From Lasiodiplodia sp. COLG20 (taxonomy: Eukaryota; Ascomycota; Dothideomycetes; Botryosphaeriales; Botryosphaeriaceae): a stretch of DNA of 64,000 nucleotides. The first letter of the stretch is position 1. Each line of letters starts with the position of its first letter. Positions 41,615 to 51,423 of the stretch are shown piece after piece. The notes beneath the pieces are model-generated. The model was not told the origin of the DNA. It was given only the letters and a program-made list of their open reading frames with translations, and did no database searches. The stretch lies in assembly GCA_009801085.1 (NCBI GenBank), contig VNWV01000012.1, forward strand, positions 372,001 through 436,000, given 5' to 3'. Made by a program: the position numbers and the translations under genes.

Positions 41615-42058
41615 GATAGCGCGGAGTGCGGATCGCTCTAGTGGAGGTGAAAATAAGAATGCCGTGTACAGGGTCTGGCCAGAGTCATGAGCGCATCCAG
41701 TGGGTGGGGGGGCCGGGGCAATTTGAAGAATGACGACGAGCAGGCAGCCGTGTGAGGTAATCGGCGTTAAGGATCGGTAGGCCCGGTCGTGGCTGCCGCT
41801 ATCAATCAGCGCGCACGTGGCGCAAGGTGGCGTTGCTTCCCTTTGGTCGCGATCTCCCATTTGGATCTTTTGCCGCGCCCAGCCGCGAAAAAGATGTCAT
41901 TGACATATCACTGACACCTACACCTCCGCTACTGCGATCTCTTAGCCTGCGAAGCTCAATACTCCTCCCTCCCCAGCATGCGACCTGCGTTCCGGTAGCA
42001 TATCCAGCTCTCGCTATCACCATCTTCCGGCGACGCCTGGAAGATCCTCGCCGCCTCC
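41615..42058. other. Divergent promoter region F-box gene / MTM1
   Basis: About 440 bp between divergent start codons. No clear TATA box or repeat; a C-rich tract lies at 41700-41720 on the minus strand. Confidence 0.5.
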
Positions 42059-43488
42059 ATGGCCGATACCGCAGGCGCAGCGGCCAACCGCGCCGGAGGT
42101 CAACCTCACGACAGATTACCACCAACCCCCGACTCGGTCAGCCTGCAAACCATGGCGAAGCCTCCTGCGGGCCAGGACGACCCTCCGGAGGACATCTCCA
42201 TCACCCAGAAGATGCTGTCGGCCGTTACAGGCAGTATCCTCACCTCGCTTTTAGGTACCTGCTTGTCTCCGCATTTGCCCCCCTCACCACCCTGCTAACC
42301 CGCGGCATAGTCACCCCGCTTGACGTGGTCCGCGTCCGTCTCCAGTCACAACCCCATTCCACTCCTACCTCCACTGCTGCGGCACGCCGGACGATCCCTG
42401 CCCTCTCGACCCTCCAGCTCCACAATGCGCAATTCACCAACATTCCTCCCAACCTCGGCGTCACCGCCTGCTGTCGCGAAGTCTTTTGGGTGAACAACAA
42501 CGCCTCGTACTGCGTCGCCGGCCCCACCGTAATGCCCACCATCGCCCCGACAAGCGCAGCTTCATGTGCTGTCGAAGAGACTCAGCGCAAGGCCTTTACA
42601 TCAACCCTCGACGGTCTTCGCAAGATTGCTCGCAATGAAGGTGCCCGCACCCTTTGGCGCGGGCTTTCACCCACCCTAGTCATGTCTGTTCCTGCCAATG
42701 TCATCTACTTCGCTGGCTACGACTGGTTACGCACCGCCTCGGCATCACCCGTAAAGAAGAACTTCGGAGACGCGTACGCTCCGTTGGTTGCTGGAAGCAC
42801 CGCCAGAGTTCTTGCCGCCATTGCCGTCTCTCCTATTGAGATGTTCCGGACTCGCATGCAAGCTACTCATTCGCCTTCGGGTTCTTCCAGCAGCCATTTC
42901 CGTGACACTCTTACGGGCATGGGCGATTTGGTCCGCCAAGATGGATGGACGAGTTTGTGGCGAGGTCTCGGGTTGACATTATGGCGAGATGTCCCATTCT
43001 CTGCCATCTACTGGTGGGGTTACGAGACTGCGCGCAACGTCATCACGGATGAGCGCGAGCGACTCCGTGGTCGGGACCTCGAAAGGAGAAGCATGGGTTC
43101 TGGTGCAGTCAGGCCTCGGAGTCGGAGCAGGAGCAGAAGCGAAGAGGATCACACCGAGACCCTCGTGGACAGTTTCGTGGCAGGGGCCTCGTCTGGAGCT
43201 GTTGCTGCTTTTGTCACTACGCCTTTCGATGTCGGCAAGACTAGACAGCAGGTTGTTCGACACGGCGGAAGCACGGCTTCGGCTAGCAACGTTGTGGCCA
43301 CCATTCGACCGGAGGAATCTTCCATGCCGCGCTTTCTTCTGCACATATTCCAGGAGCAAGGGTTGCCGGGTCTCTTCCGTGGTTGGGCAGCTCGATGCTT
43401 GAAGGTCGCACCAGCCTGTGCCATTATGATTTCTACCTATGAAGTCGGCAAGAAAATGGCTGGAACAGTAAACGAACGGAGACACTGA
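42059..43488 (+). CDS. MTM1: Mitochondrial carrier of the SLC25A39/40 (Mtm1) type
   Basis: Inner-membrane carrier; human SLC25A39 imports glutathione, and yeast Mtm1 is needed for manganese superoxide dismutase activation and Fe-S homeostasis. Exons 42059-42254 and 42311-43488 give 457 aa. Three carrier repeats are seen, each with its signature: TPLDVVRVRLQ (split by the intron), SPIEMFRTRMQA and TPFDVGKTRQQV. Repeat ends read GARTLWRGLSPTLVMSVPANVIYF, DGWTSLWRGLGLTLWRDVPFSAIYW and GLPGLFRGWAARCLKVAPACAIM. The first matrix loop is long and contains several Cys (GVTACCREVF), a known feature of this subfamily. An Arg/Ser-rich insert lies between repeats 2 and 3. Confidence 0.93.
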
Positions 43489-43990
43489 ACTGGTAGAAAA
43501 GAAGGAAACCCAAACTGGTTATTGCATGCCATCAGAAATGATGTGCGGAGTTTCGGCGTTTTGATCCATCTCTCCCCTTGGGAGAATTGATGGGTTACAT
43601 GCATAGGAGAGGCGTTCTTGATCTTGCGATAACCACTCCCACTCAAAATTCTCTATGTCAAAAAGTAACTAAAAGCGTGGGATGGTTAGAGATTCCTTTT
43701 GAGCGGATGTCTTGAGACCTTGGCTGGATTGTCTGTTCAGACAAAGCGAGTTCAGCGTGTATTATCAATCTTTAGATGTAAAGGGCTAGTTTTATAGAGT
43801 GTAGTAGTACGACGAAGCGCCTCACTACTCTTTTGAGCAATCAATCGAAAGTGTAATAATAATCTCTAGTGGTTCCTGATCCTTGAACATTGCCGCGGAC
43901 TCAGCTTGCATCAGACTACTTACTCTGAATTTCTAGCAAGTCTGCTTCTTCCGTAATTACTAACACCAGCTTCTCTACGGTAGCTACTAA
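43489..43990. other. Convergent intergenic region MTM1/RMI1
   Basis: About 500 bp between two 3' ends, AT-rich with several candidate polyadenylation-type AATAA stretches near 43850. No gene is recognised. Confidence 0.5.
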
Positions 43991-44722
43991 TTACTTCTCC
44001 ATCTTGGCCGCTTCCTTCAACCTCGCCAACCGCCCTTCCCTCCATGGCTTATCCAACGCTTCTACTTTACCACCCAGACATGTCGTCGTCCGCGGCTCCA
44101 GCAGCACCACCCCTCTCGCCACAACAGCATTGCGCAACACCAGTTTCGCGCCGATGCCCATCCGCTCGATGCCCACGCCCTGCACCGGTGCCAGCTCGAA
44201 CCCGTACACCCGCGTCCCCGCCGCGTCGACCAGCAGCAATTTGTGCGGTCCGCTCGCATCCGCCGCCGCCGCCGTTGCCGTCCGCGCAGTGCCATTGGGT
44301 TCGTTGCCATCCTCAGCGTTGTCGGCCAGCCGCACGATCTCGCGGCCCTTGGTCCCCTCGCCGCGCTCGCGCGCCTCCAGCGCCTCGACCTGGCTCCACC
44401 GGCTGCGGCCCACGTCCTCGACATCCAGCACCTGCACCGCCACGGGGCCCGGCACCACCGTCTCCCTGACCGCCGCGCCGCCGGTCGCAACGTCCGCGGG
44501 CAGCCGGTTCGCGGTTGGTGAGTGCGCGAGGCAGGCTGTCGTCGTGATGTCGGTCGCGAGGAGGCGGAAGAGCGCGGTTTGGCGCGTCGCGGCGAGCGGG
44601 GTGTTGGGCCGCTGTGGGAGGCTGGGGAGGAGGGTTTGCGTGAGCCAGGTGGGTGAGGGGGGTAGGCCGCGGCTGGTGAGGTGGGTGGTTAGGTCGGTGA
44701 CGAGGTTGGAAGAGGCGGCCAT
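43991..44722 (-). CDS. RMI1: RecQ-mediated genome instability protein 1 (Rmi1)
   Basis: OB-fold partner of topoisomerase III and the RecQ helicase in double Holliday-junction dissolution. One exon, 243 aa from the ATG at 44722; an in-frame ATG at 44749 adds nine residues. The N-terminal helical part has LTTHLTSRGLPPSPTWLTQT. The OB domain then shows ALFRLLATDITTTA, GPVAVQVLDVEDVGRSRWSQ (the usual VLQIEDISRS-type strand), HKLLLVDAAGTRVYGFEL and GIGAKLVLRNAVVARGVVLL, closing with KVEALDKPWREGRL. The length agrees with compact fungal Rmi1. The GC-rich gene produces a longer but meaningless antisense frame. Confidence 0.88.
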   Translation of the reverse strand: MAASSNLVTDLTTHLTSRGLPPSPTWLTQTLLPSLPQRPNTPLAATRQTALFRLLATDITTTACLAHSPTANRLPADVATGGAAVRETVVPGPVAVQVLDVEDVGRSRWSQVEALEARERGEGTKGREIVRLADNAEDGNEPNGTARTATAAAADASGPHKLLLVDAAGTRVYGFELAPVQGVGIERMGIGAKLVLRNAVVARGVVLLEPRTTTCLGGKVEALDKPWREGRLARLKEAAKMEK

Positions 44723-44749
44723 TGTGGATTGGGGTTTTTGGTGGGACAT

Positions 44750-45180
44750 TGGAGGTTTGGTGGAGAGCTTGAAGATTGGTGTTTTCCCTTTGGTAAAGTG
44801 GGAATAAGCGATCCTCAGTCCGGAACGCATATGAAGGCGGTGGTCGAGCGCGTTGCAACGCGTAAGGGTTGCTGGTGAATGTCGAGCTTCATGGTCTGCA
44901 GATGTGAAGAAAGTAGATCGGAGCTTTGCCGTCGGAGCTTGGGAGCTTGCAAGCTGCATGACTCGTGCAGCTCACCCTTCAGCCCTACGGCTGATCCCTG
45001 TCGCCGCAGCTGGGCCAAACTTGCAACAAGTTACAACTACCTCTCCCGTACCACTCTCCTCTCACAACACACGATCGACCGAAGGCTCTTGCGCCTCACC
45101 AGCCATATCTGCTCAGCGAATAACGAACCGCCTGCACAACAGACCACGCGAACGACAAAAGCGGCTTTCCAACAGAAACA
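44750..45180. other. Divergent promoter region RMI1/VPS51
   Basis: About 430 bp. It contains a C- and A-rich leader before VPS51. No clear repeat or RNA gene was recognised. Confidence 0.5.
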
Positions 45181-46144
45181 ATGTCCACAATCGCGTCCCC
45201 CCGCCCCTCCAGCTCCATCCGGTCGCCCAGCTCAACGCGCACTTCCCTCGATGTACCTACCTCCTCTTCGCTCGCCCGTTCCTCCAGCAAATCGCGTCGC
45301 AATCGCGACCGCTCCGCCCTGCGCGACTACTACAACCTCAAATCGCCCACAGCGCCGCCAACAAGCCACCCGGCGGAGGGCCTGGGGATTGATAGTGTCA
45401 AGGAGGAAGAGGCTGTCGAGACAAGTGAGTTGGATAAAGCGGGCTTTGATGCGGAAGAGTATGTGCGCAAGACTCTGGAGAGAGAGGGCTTGGAGGGCGT
45501 GTTGAGGGTGGAGAGCGGGTTGGTTGGCCGTAAGTTTGCTTACCACTCCCCTCCTGATTTTCCCCATTTCTGACACGCTGGTGGTGGCAGAGATCAAGGG
45601 CCTCGATGGCGAGCGAAAAGCGCTGGTATACGATAACTACTCCAAGCTGATCGCGGCGACGGATACGATTCGGAAGGTATGGCTCCTATCTCGGAGCAGG
45701 CGGGCTTGGCCAAGGAAAGAACTGACCGAATCGCTGCAGATGCGCACAAATATGGATCCCCTCACGCCCGCAACCTCGACACTCTCCCCGGCTATCTCGC
45801 ATATCGCCGAAACTGCGAGCGCGCTATCCGCGTCCATCGCCGAACATGCCCTTCCCAAATCCCGCAGTAGTTCGCCGGCGTCGGTCGACGGGAAGAAGAA
45901 GGTGGACGAGAAGGAGAAGCAGCGGCAGACTGTGCGCTGGGTCTTGGATGCACCGAGGAGGTTGAGGGCGAAGGTCGCTGCGGGTGAGGAGGAAGAAGCG
46001 AGAAAAGAGTGGGAGGAGATAAGCAGGTTGCTGGAGAAGTGGAAGGGCGTCCAAGGCGCTGAGGAGGTGAAGGTGGCGTGTGAAGAAGCGCTTGCAAGTA
46101 ACAGCGGGTCGGCCTCGCCTGAGGGAGAAGAGAAAAATGAGTGA
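45181..46144 (+). CDS. VPS51: GARP complex subunit Vps51
   Basis: Small subunit of the GARP tether that receives endosome-derived vesicles at the late Golgi. Exons 45181-45529, 45591-45676 and 45740-46144 give 279 aa. The N-terminus is Ser/Arg/Pro-rich and leads to SALRDYYNLKSP, a Vps51 family start. The Vps51 core is FDAEEYVRKTLEREGLEGVL then IKGLDGERKALVYDNYSKLI and AATDTIRK joined to MRTNMDPLTPAT across intron 2. A helical, highly charged segment (RQTVRWVLDAPRRLRAKV, ARKEWEEISRLLEKW) follows. Length fits the short fungal version rather than the ~780-aa animal protein. Confidence 0.92.
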
Positions 46145-46782
46145 ATGAGGGTGTGAGGGTAGTTACTGCGCAAAGTCTGCCCTTAGGCCCTGGGTCAGGA
46201 TTTGTGAGTACGGCCTAGATGCTCGGGGGTGCCCCGGGACAAGTCGAGCTGGAGGGAAGTTCATTTTAGACGATACCCATTGCTTAAAGCAATAGAGAGT
46301 GGAGACATGGATTAAATTCTACGCAGTTCATCTGGTGGACTTTTACCCGGAGATACCGCCGCCTCATGTGCCCCTGGTCCATCCCCGGAGTGTCTTGATC
46401 TACGAAATTCCATACGGAGACAAACGGCAATCGAAGAAAACTGCAGCAAAGTATAGATGAGCACATGTTGTGACACTTGTAAGGTTACATTAATAATAAT
46501 TCTGAAGACTAAAAGAGTACATGGCCCGCGTTTTGGACAACCAAAAGAGAAACAGATGAACCTCTCCAAACTGCGCGGTCCTTTAAATCAGATTATGGAA
46601 TACTCAAGCGTTCTGTGCGACAAATCTGACTAAATACTTTTTCCCTTCGCCACAAGTCTCTGAAACATATCTATATTGACAAAAAATCTTGTACAATGAA
46701 GACGCAAACCGCATGTTCTCAAACCGTCCAAATTCAAAACCAAACCAAGACCCAGAAGTCCCATAAGAAACGACAGAGATCA
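46145..46782. other. Convergent intergenic region VPS51/MFS gene
   Basis: About 640 bp between two 3' ends. Nothing recognisable; frames here are short. Confidence 0.5.
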
Positions 46783-48890
46783 TCATCCCACAACCAACCC
46801 CCACGTCAACGCAGCTCCCACGCCCAACACGCCCGCCACGCCCACAAACGCCGTCCCCGGCGCGCCCACCGCGACGGTGGCACCATAAACGGCGTTCACG
46901 ACGGCCGGCGCCACGATCCGCACGACGCTCTGCAGCAGCCCCAGCCCGGCCATCAGCTCGCCCACCCTCGACGATGACCCGCCGCCGCCGCCTCCTGCCA
47001 TCGCCTCCTCCCTCATCGCCCTCGCAGTCCTCGCTCGGGACGGGGAGGAGGCAGCGGCGGATGATGAAGATGATGAAGGGGCCACGATCTTGGTCAGCGC
47101 CGCCTCGGACGTCGACAGGCCGACGGCGCCGAAGGCGGCGGCCGCGCCGCACAGGGTGAAGAGGATGCCGTTGGGCGAGGCGGCGTAGCCGAGGTAGCCG
47201 AAGATGTCGAAGAGGATGGCGGTGACGATGAGGGTGCGGTCGAGGGGGTCGAGGGTGTCTTGGGTAGCTGGTGGCGGCGGTGGCATTGCCGGCTCGTCGT
47301 CGTTGTTCAGGTGCTGGTGGTGGGGCTGGTATGGGGAGATTGGGGTTGTGGGCGAGGTGAGGGCGTCGAGGTCCGGGAAAGCGGAAGGGTCGAGCATGGC
47401 GGGGCTGGTTGGGGAGGTGGATGGTTGAAGGGCGGCAGGGGTGGTGGTAGGGGGCATGGGGGTGGAATCGAGTGGTAGTGCTGGAGAGCGGCGGCGTTGG
47501 AAGAAGAAGATGAGAACTGGGATACCGAGGGTGGAGACGACGGCGCGGAAGCCGTTGATGACGGACATGAACATGTTGTTCTCGACGTTGCCCCATTTGA
47601 AGACAACCTACGCGGATGATTAGTGGCCAAGTGTGGTAGTGGGGTATATGGCAAATGCAACATACTTGCGGATAGAGGATCAGGATGTCCGAAGTCGCCA
47701 TGGCGGCGATGTAACAGATGAGATTGATGGCGAGCAGCAGTACCACGTTACGCCGCAATCGCCGGCTACCCGGAGAACTGGGGGGCACGAGTCTGTCCAA
47801 CCATTTCCTGGGACTGAGCTTCCTTAGTTTGATCAAGATAGCATCTACACCCCTAGCCGGCTTGGTGATCTGCTGCCATCGAGCTCGGGAGAACACGGGG
47901 AAGGCGCCTGCTAAGCCTTTCCGTGCATGCGGCAGGCTCTCGGCCACGAAAAGCGGGAGGTACACAAGAGAGACGACGCGCATGGCCTGTGATACTGTTA
48001 GCAAACAGAGTGACATGGATAGGCAAATTTGACCTACAAGGCCTAGATAGAAGACAAGTAGTGGTGACGTTTGGCCACTCCCAGCTACGATCCCGCTCGA
48101 CATGGCCGGGCCCACGGCGATGCCGATGAACATGGCTCCATGCATCCTGCCTTCATCATTGCAATAAGGAGATCCGCGTTAGCAAATATCCCGGCCACAA
48201 GACATATTCCAAATTCACAAAGTACTCACCAACCTGTACATTCCTCTTCTCTTCAGCCACACAATCGCTAATGTACGCACTTGACATGGCCATGACGGTT
48301 GCGAAGCTGCCGCTCAGCCCGTCAAGCGTATACGCAAGGTACAGCCAGCGATAACTAGTGGTAGACGGCGCTTTGGCGAGCAGCACTAGCACAACCTCGA
48401 CGGCTGCGAGCACTGTTGCCGTGTACGCGATAATGGGCACGCGCCCGACGCGGTCGCTGAGCACATTGAGAAAGGCGGCAACGGCGGCGGACAGCACGCC
48501 CGAGATGACGTTGCCGGCCGACTGCACCATCGCCGTGTGTGCGGACACGGCATCCACCTGGCATTGGCGATTATAGCCGCCAATCACCACCGGTTCGAAG
48601 TCCCCCTGCAGCGTCTGCCGGCAGATCAGCGAGACGATCAGGTTCATGCGCGGCACGACGGCGATGCCAAAGGACAGCGAGCTCAGCAGGAAGAAGACAG
48701 TCAGCCAGATGACGCGTGGCTTCCTCGTCTTCTCTTCTGCCGTGGCATTCCGCGGAATGCCATCGTCGTCGTCGCTGCGTCTGGCGCCGGGTAGGAACGG
48801 CTCGTCGTCGCGGGCGTCAAGCCAGCCGAGCTCAACGTTGTCGCTCTCGACCGAAGGCCTGGTGGCAGTTCCATGACTGTCGTGATGCAT
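46783..48890 (-). CDS. Major facilitator superfamily transporter (SLC46/TetA-like MFS_1)
   Basis: Multi-spanning membrane transporter, substrate unknown. Model exons 48890-48230, 48150-48038, 47986-47666 and 47607-46783 give 639 aa. The ATG at 48890 is the first in frame. Helices include VIWLTVFFLLSSLSFGIAVV, a TM4-5 region RWLYLAYTLDGLSGSFATVM, GAMFIGIAVGPAMSSGIVAG and VVLLLAINLICYIAAMA. The MFS loop 2-3 signature appears as LNVLSDRVGRVPIIAYTATV. The 51-nt intron 48037-47987 is inferred because removing it joins FYLGL to AMRVVSLVYLPLFVAESLP, the usual TM6-to-loop sequence; left in, it would still be in frame. A Pro/Ser/Thr-rich insert interrupts the second half, and the C-terminal helices are Ala/Gly-rich. 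Confidence 0.82.
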
Positions 48891-49760
48891 GTGGTTGTTG
48901 TAAGGGGTAGAAAATACCCCGGCCACCGCTGCGGGAGGTAGTACACAGCCGTATGTTCTTCCAAGCTCTTTGTTTGGCCCAATCGCAACGGCGGAATTGT
49001 ATTTGGCTGGCTCAGCCCTCCAGCGAGATCATTATTGTTTGGCGCGCAGCGACAGCCGGTGTTGTCTTGTTGTCCTTTTCGAAGGTGTAAGGTTGACGCT
49101 TAAAGTCAGGCGTTCTGTTCCGAAGGCTTAAACGTTTATCTGATCCGGCGCGAGTCAGATTCCAGGCCGAGTGATCGACACACCATTCCTGAAAAGGCAA
49201 GCATTCAATCCCCTCGATGAGACTGCAGATGTGCGCAGCTGTGCTTTTGAGCATATGGAATCTAATTGCGTCAGAATTACAATGAATAGAGTCACTTCGA
49301 TTACATTCACAGCATCTGGTAACATGATATTCGGCATGGCGTATTATGCTTCGGTAGAGCTTCGCTCGAGACTACAGATACTTTTAGATCAAAGTTAAAG
49401 ATATATCACAAAGTGAGATGAGAGTAGTTAGCTCATCCTTACGCAGCGTTCCTAAGGAGTGGATGAACGACGGACGATCCAGAGCTACCAGTTATGTAAG
49501 CTTGCTTGTCGACGGACTGAATGAATTATATAGTGATTAGTGGCTTACAAATTAGGTCTTGCTAACGCTGAACGGAATCTACTATTCGGACCTGGTCGTG
49601 TACGTGCTGTCAGTCTAACGGCATATTGAGAAGGACGTTGGATTGGGAGAAACAACACTTTGATCTGTAAATGACATTCTGGCCAAGAGGTAGTATCATG
49701 TTGAAGCTGGGTAGCAGACTAAAGATGCTTCGCTCATCCCAGGTCTAAGCACCACGTCTT
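48891..49760. other. Intergenic region between MFS gene and P450 remnant
   Basis: About 870 bp. 49150-49700 is AT-richer. No gene is recognised; short frames have no family features. Confidence 0.5.
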
Positions 49761-50245
49761 TCAAAGCCCGCTCAAATCCATTTCCGGAACCCTCACTTTC
49801 ACCCACATGAGCTGGCGCACATCCGGTAGAAACCCGTTCTCTACTATACTCAATCTGCTCGGTTCATCACCCACATCAAATCTTCGATCGAAAATAAAGA
49901 GCAGATCCGCCGTCAAAAGCGTGGTCTCATTGCTTGCGAAGAACCGCCCAGGGCTACACATCGTAGTCAACATATCGTCCTGCAGACAGACCAACAAAAA
50001 TTTGAATACTCGTCCCGCCTGCTTTCCATGGCCAAACCCAAACGTTCTGGGCTCGTCGTGACAAATTGCCACTTGATATCGTTGTCCTTCTGTCGTAGCC
50101 CGAGAAAGCGGCGACCATTGAACATGTCTGGATTCTCGTACGGCGTGTATGTGTTGTCCGAAATATGCATTGGGAGAGCTGGGATACCTATTGTGGCGCC
50201 CTTGGGCAGGCCTGCGCCGTCGGAGAGCGTGACTGGGGTCATCAC
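49761..50245 (-). pseudogene. Cytochrome P450, C-terminal remnant with frameshift
   Basis: Only the last ~140 residues of a fungal P450 can be found. One frame (50245 down to about 50040) reads PVTLSDGAGLPKGATIGIP, PYENPDMFNGRRF and WQFVTTSPE, the region between the K-helix and the haem loop. The haem loop then continues in another frame: FGFGHGKQA, about 19 extra codons, then CSPGRFFASNETTLLTADLL and a proper C-terminus with NGFLPDVRQLMWVKVRV. So one base is missing within the loop and the Cys is displaced by an insert. Upstream I see no I-helix, ExxR or N-terminal anchor. This looks like a decayed gene; an odd splice model is the less likely alternative. Confidence 0.7.
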
Positions 50246-51423
50246 TTCTCATGTCATAAAGACTGTGCGCAGTGTAAGCAAAAGGGCTCACACCCATCGC
50301 CATGGCAGAATCTAGCGGCACGGAAATAGAAAAGGGAAGAGAAATCATTACGCGAATTCATGGGATGTAAGGGCTGACTGTCCCTCAACCAGTATCCACC
50401 AGTTTCATATTGTACATACAGCGCCAGCGTATGGAAGCTCATCTCTGGCACAGGACCAAACTCACGTGCATAAGCAAGGTCCTTTGGCTTATCGACAGGC
50501 TTCTAAGTGTTTTCCGGTGGGATATTAGGTACCTAGCGATATAGAGGGCGCCGTCTCGGAAAGAGTGGCTATTTGGGATTTCGGATTCCATCCTACAGCA
50601 GGCCCTTTTTTTTTTGTGAGAAAAGTGAAAGACTTGCTTCCGCTTAAGGGAGGATTAATGGCAGCCAATTGCATCTCAGCCTACTGACAGTCAATTGTGG
50701 CAAAGAATTATCATTCAGGCCCTCGGTCGTGGAGTCCGGACCAGAAATGTAAGCAGCTTAGGTGTGACGTGCGAGACAATATGGTAACGAACGGATGGGG
50801 AAAAGTCGCTGTATGGGCCAGGCATTACGGGATATTTTGACCGTCCCTTTGGTAAGACTCTAGGCATTGCTCAAGGAGAGAGGAATGGAAGAAGCTGCCT
50901 TTCAATATCCTGGTATTTAGGCATGCCTTAAATCTAAGGCTCGGATCATTCGCCCTCTCCAGAACACAAGAAACGTTAAAGATACAATGACCTTCAGTCT
51001 TAGGACGCCTGGCAGAGTGTGCGCTGGCTGGAATGTGAATGGAAGCTGTAGGGTGGTGAGTCAGGTGGATTCGCGGGTGCGACGCGACTACGTCATCGGT
51101 ACGGAACGCGTGTGGTTGGGTCGTGTCGCGGTCTTGGGCGGAAAAACCTATCGACCAAGGGCCGTCCGTTCGCGCCACGCCTGTACCTACATACACCTTG
51201 GCACCTCGGTGCTCGACACCGAGGATCTGTTCACGCGCAACGACCCCGCGTCTTGTCGGTCGCTGTGGCTCTGCTGCAGCTCCGGCCGAGAAGCTTTGCG
51301 CTCCGCCGTTATTATACCCAACAAGGAAATTCGGCCTCAGTCAGGTGAGCTGCACTGCACGGACTCTGCGCCAGCTCCTCGACCTCCATCATCTCCCCGA
51401 CGCTGACGCAGCCAAGCGCAGCC
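50246..51423. other. Intergenic region, P450 remnant to F-box gene
   Basis: About 1.2 kb. The part next to 50245 may contain further decayed P450 sequence, but I cannot recognise it. The frames at 50987-51406 have no family features. Confidence 0.45.

Noticed and set aside
44004..44807. 267-aa plus-strand frame
   Set aside because: Entirely antisense to RMI1, which has a recognisable OB fold; composition is Ser/Arg/Pro-rich.
46604..48145. 513-aa minus-strand frame
   Set aside because: Only its first part is MFS sequence; after about 47665 it runs through an intron and then in a wrong, His/Arg/Pro-rich frame of the next MFS exon.
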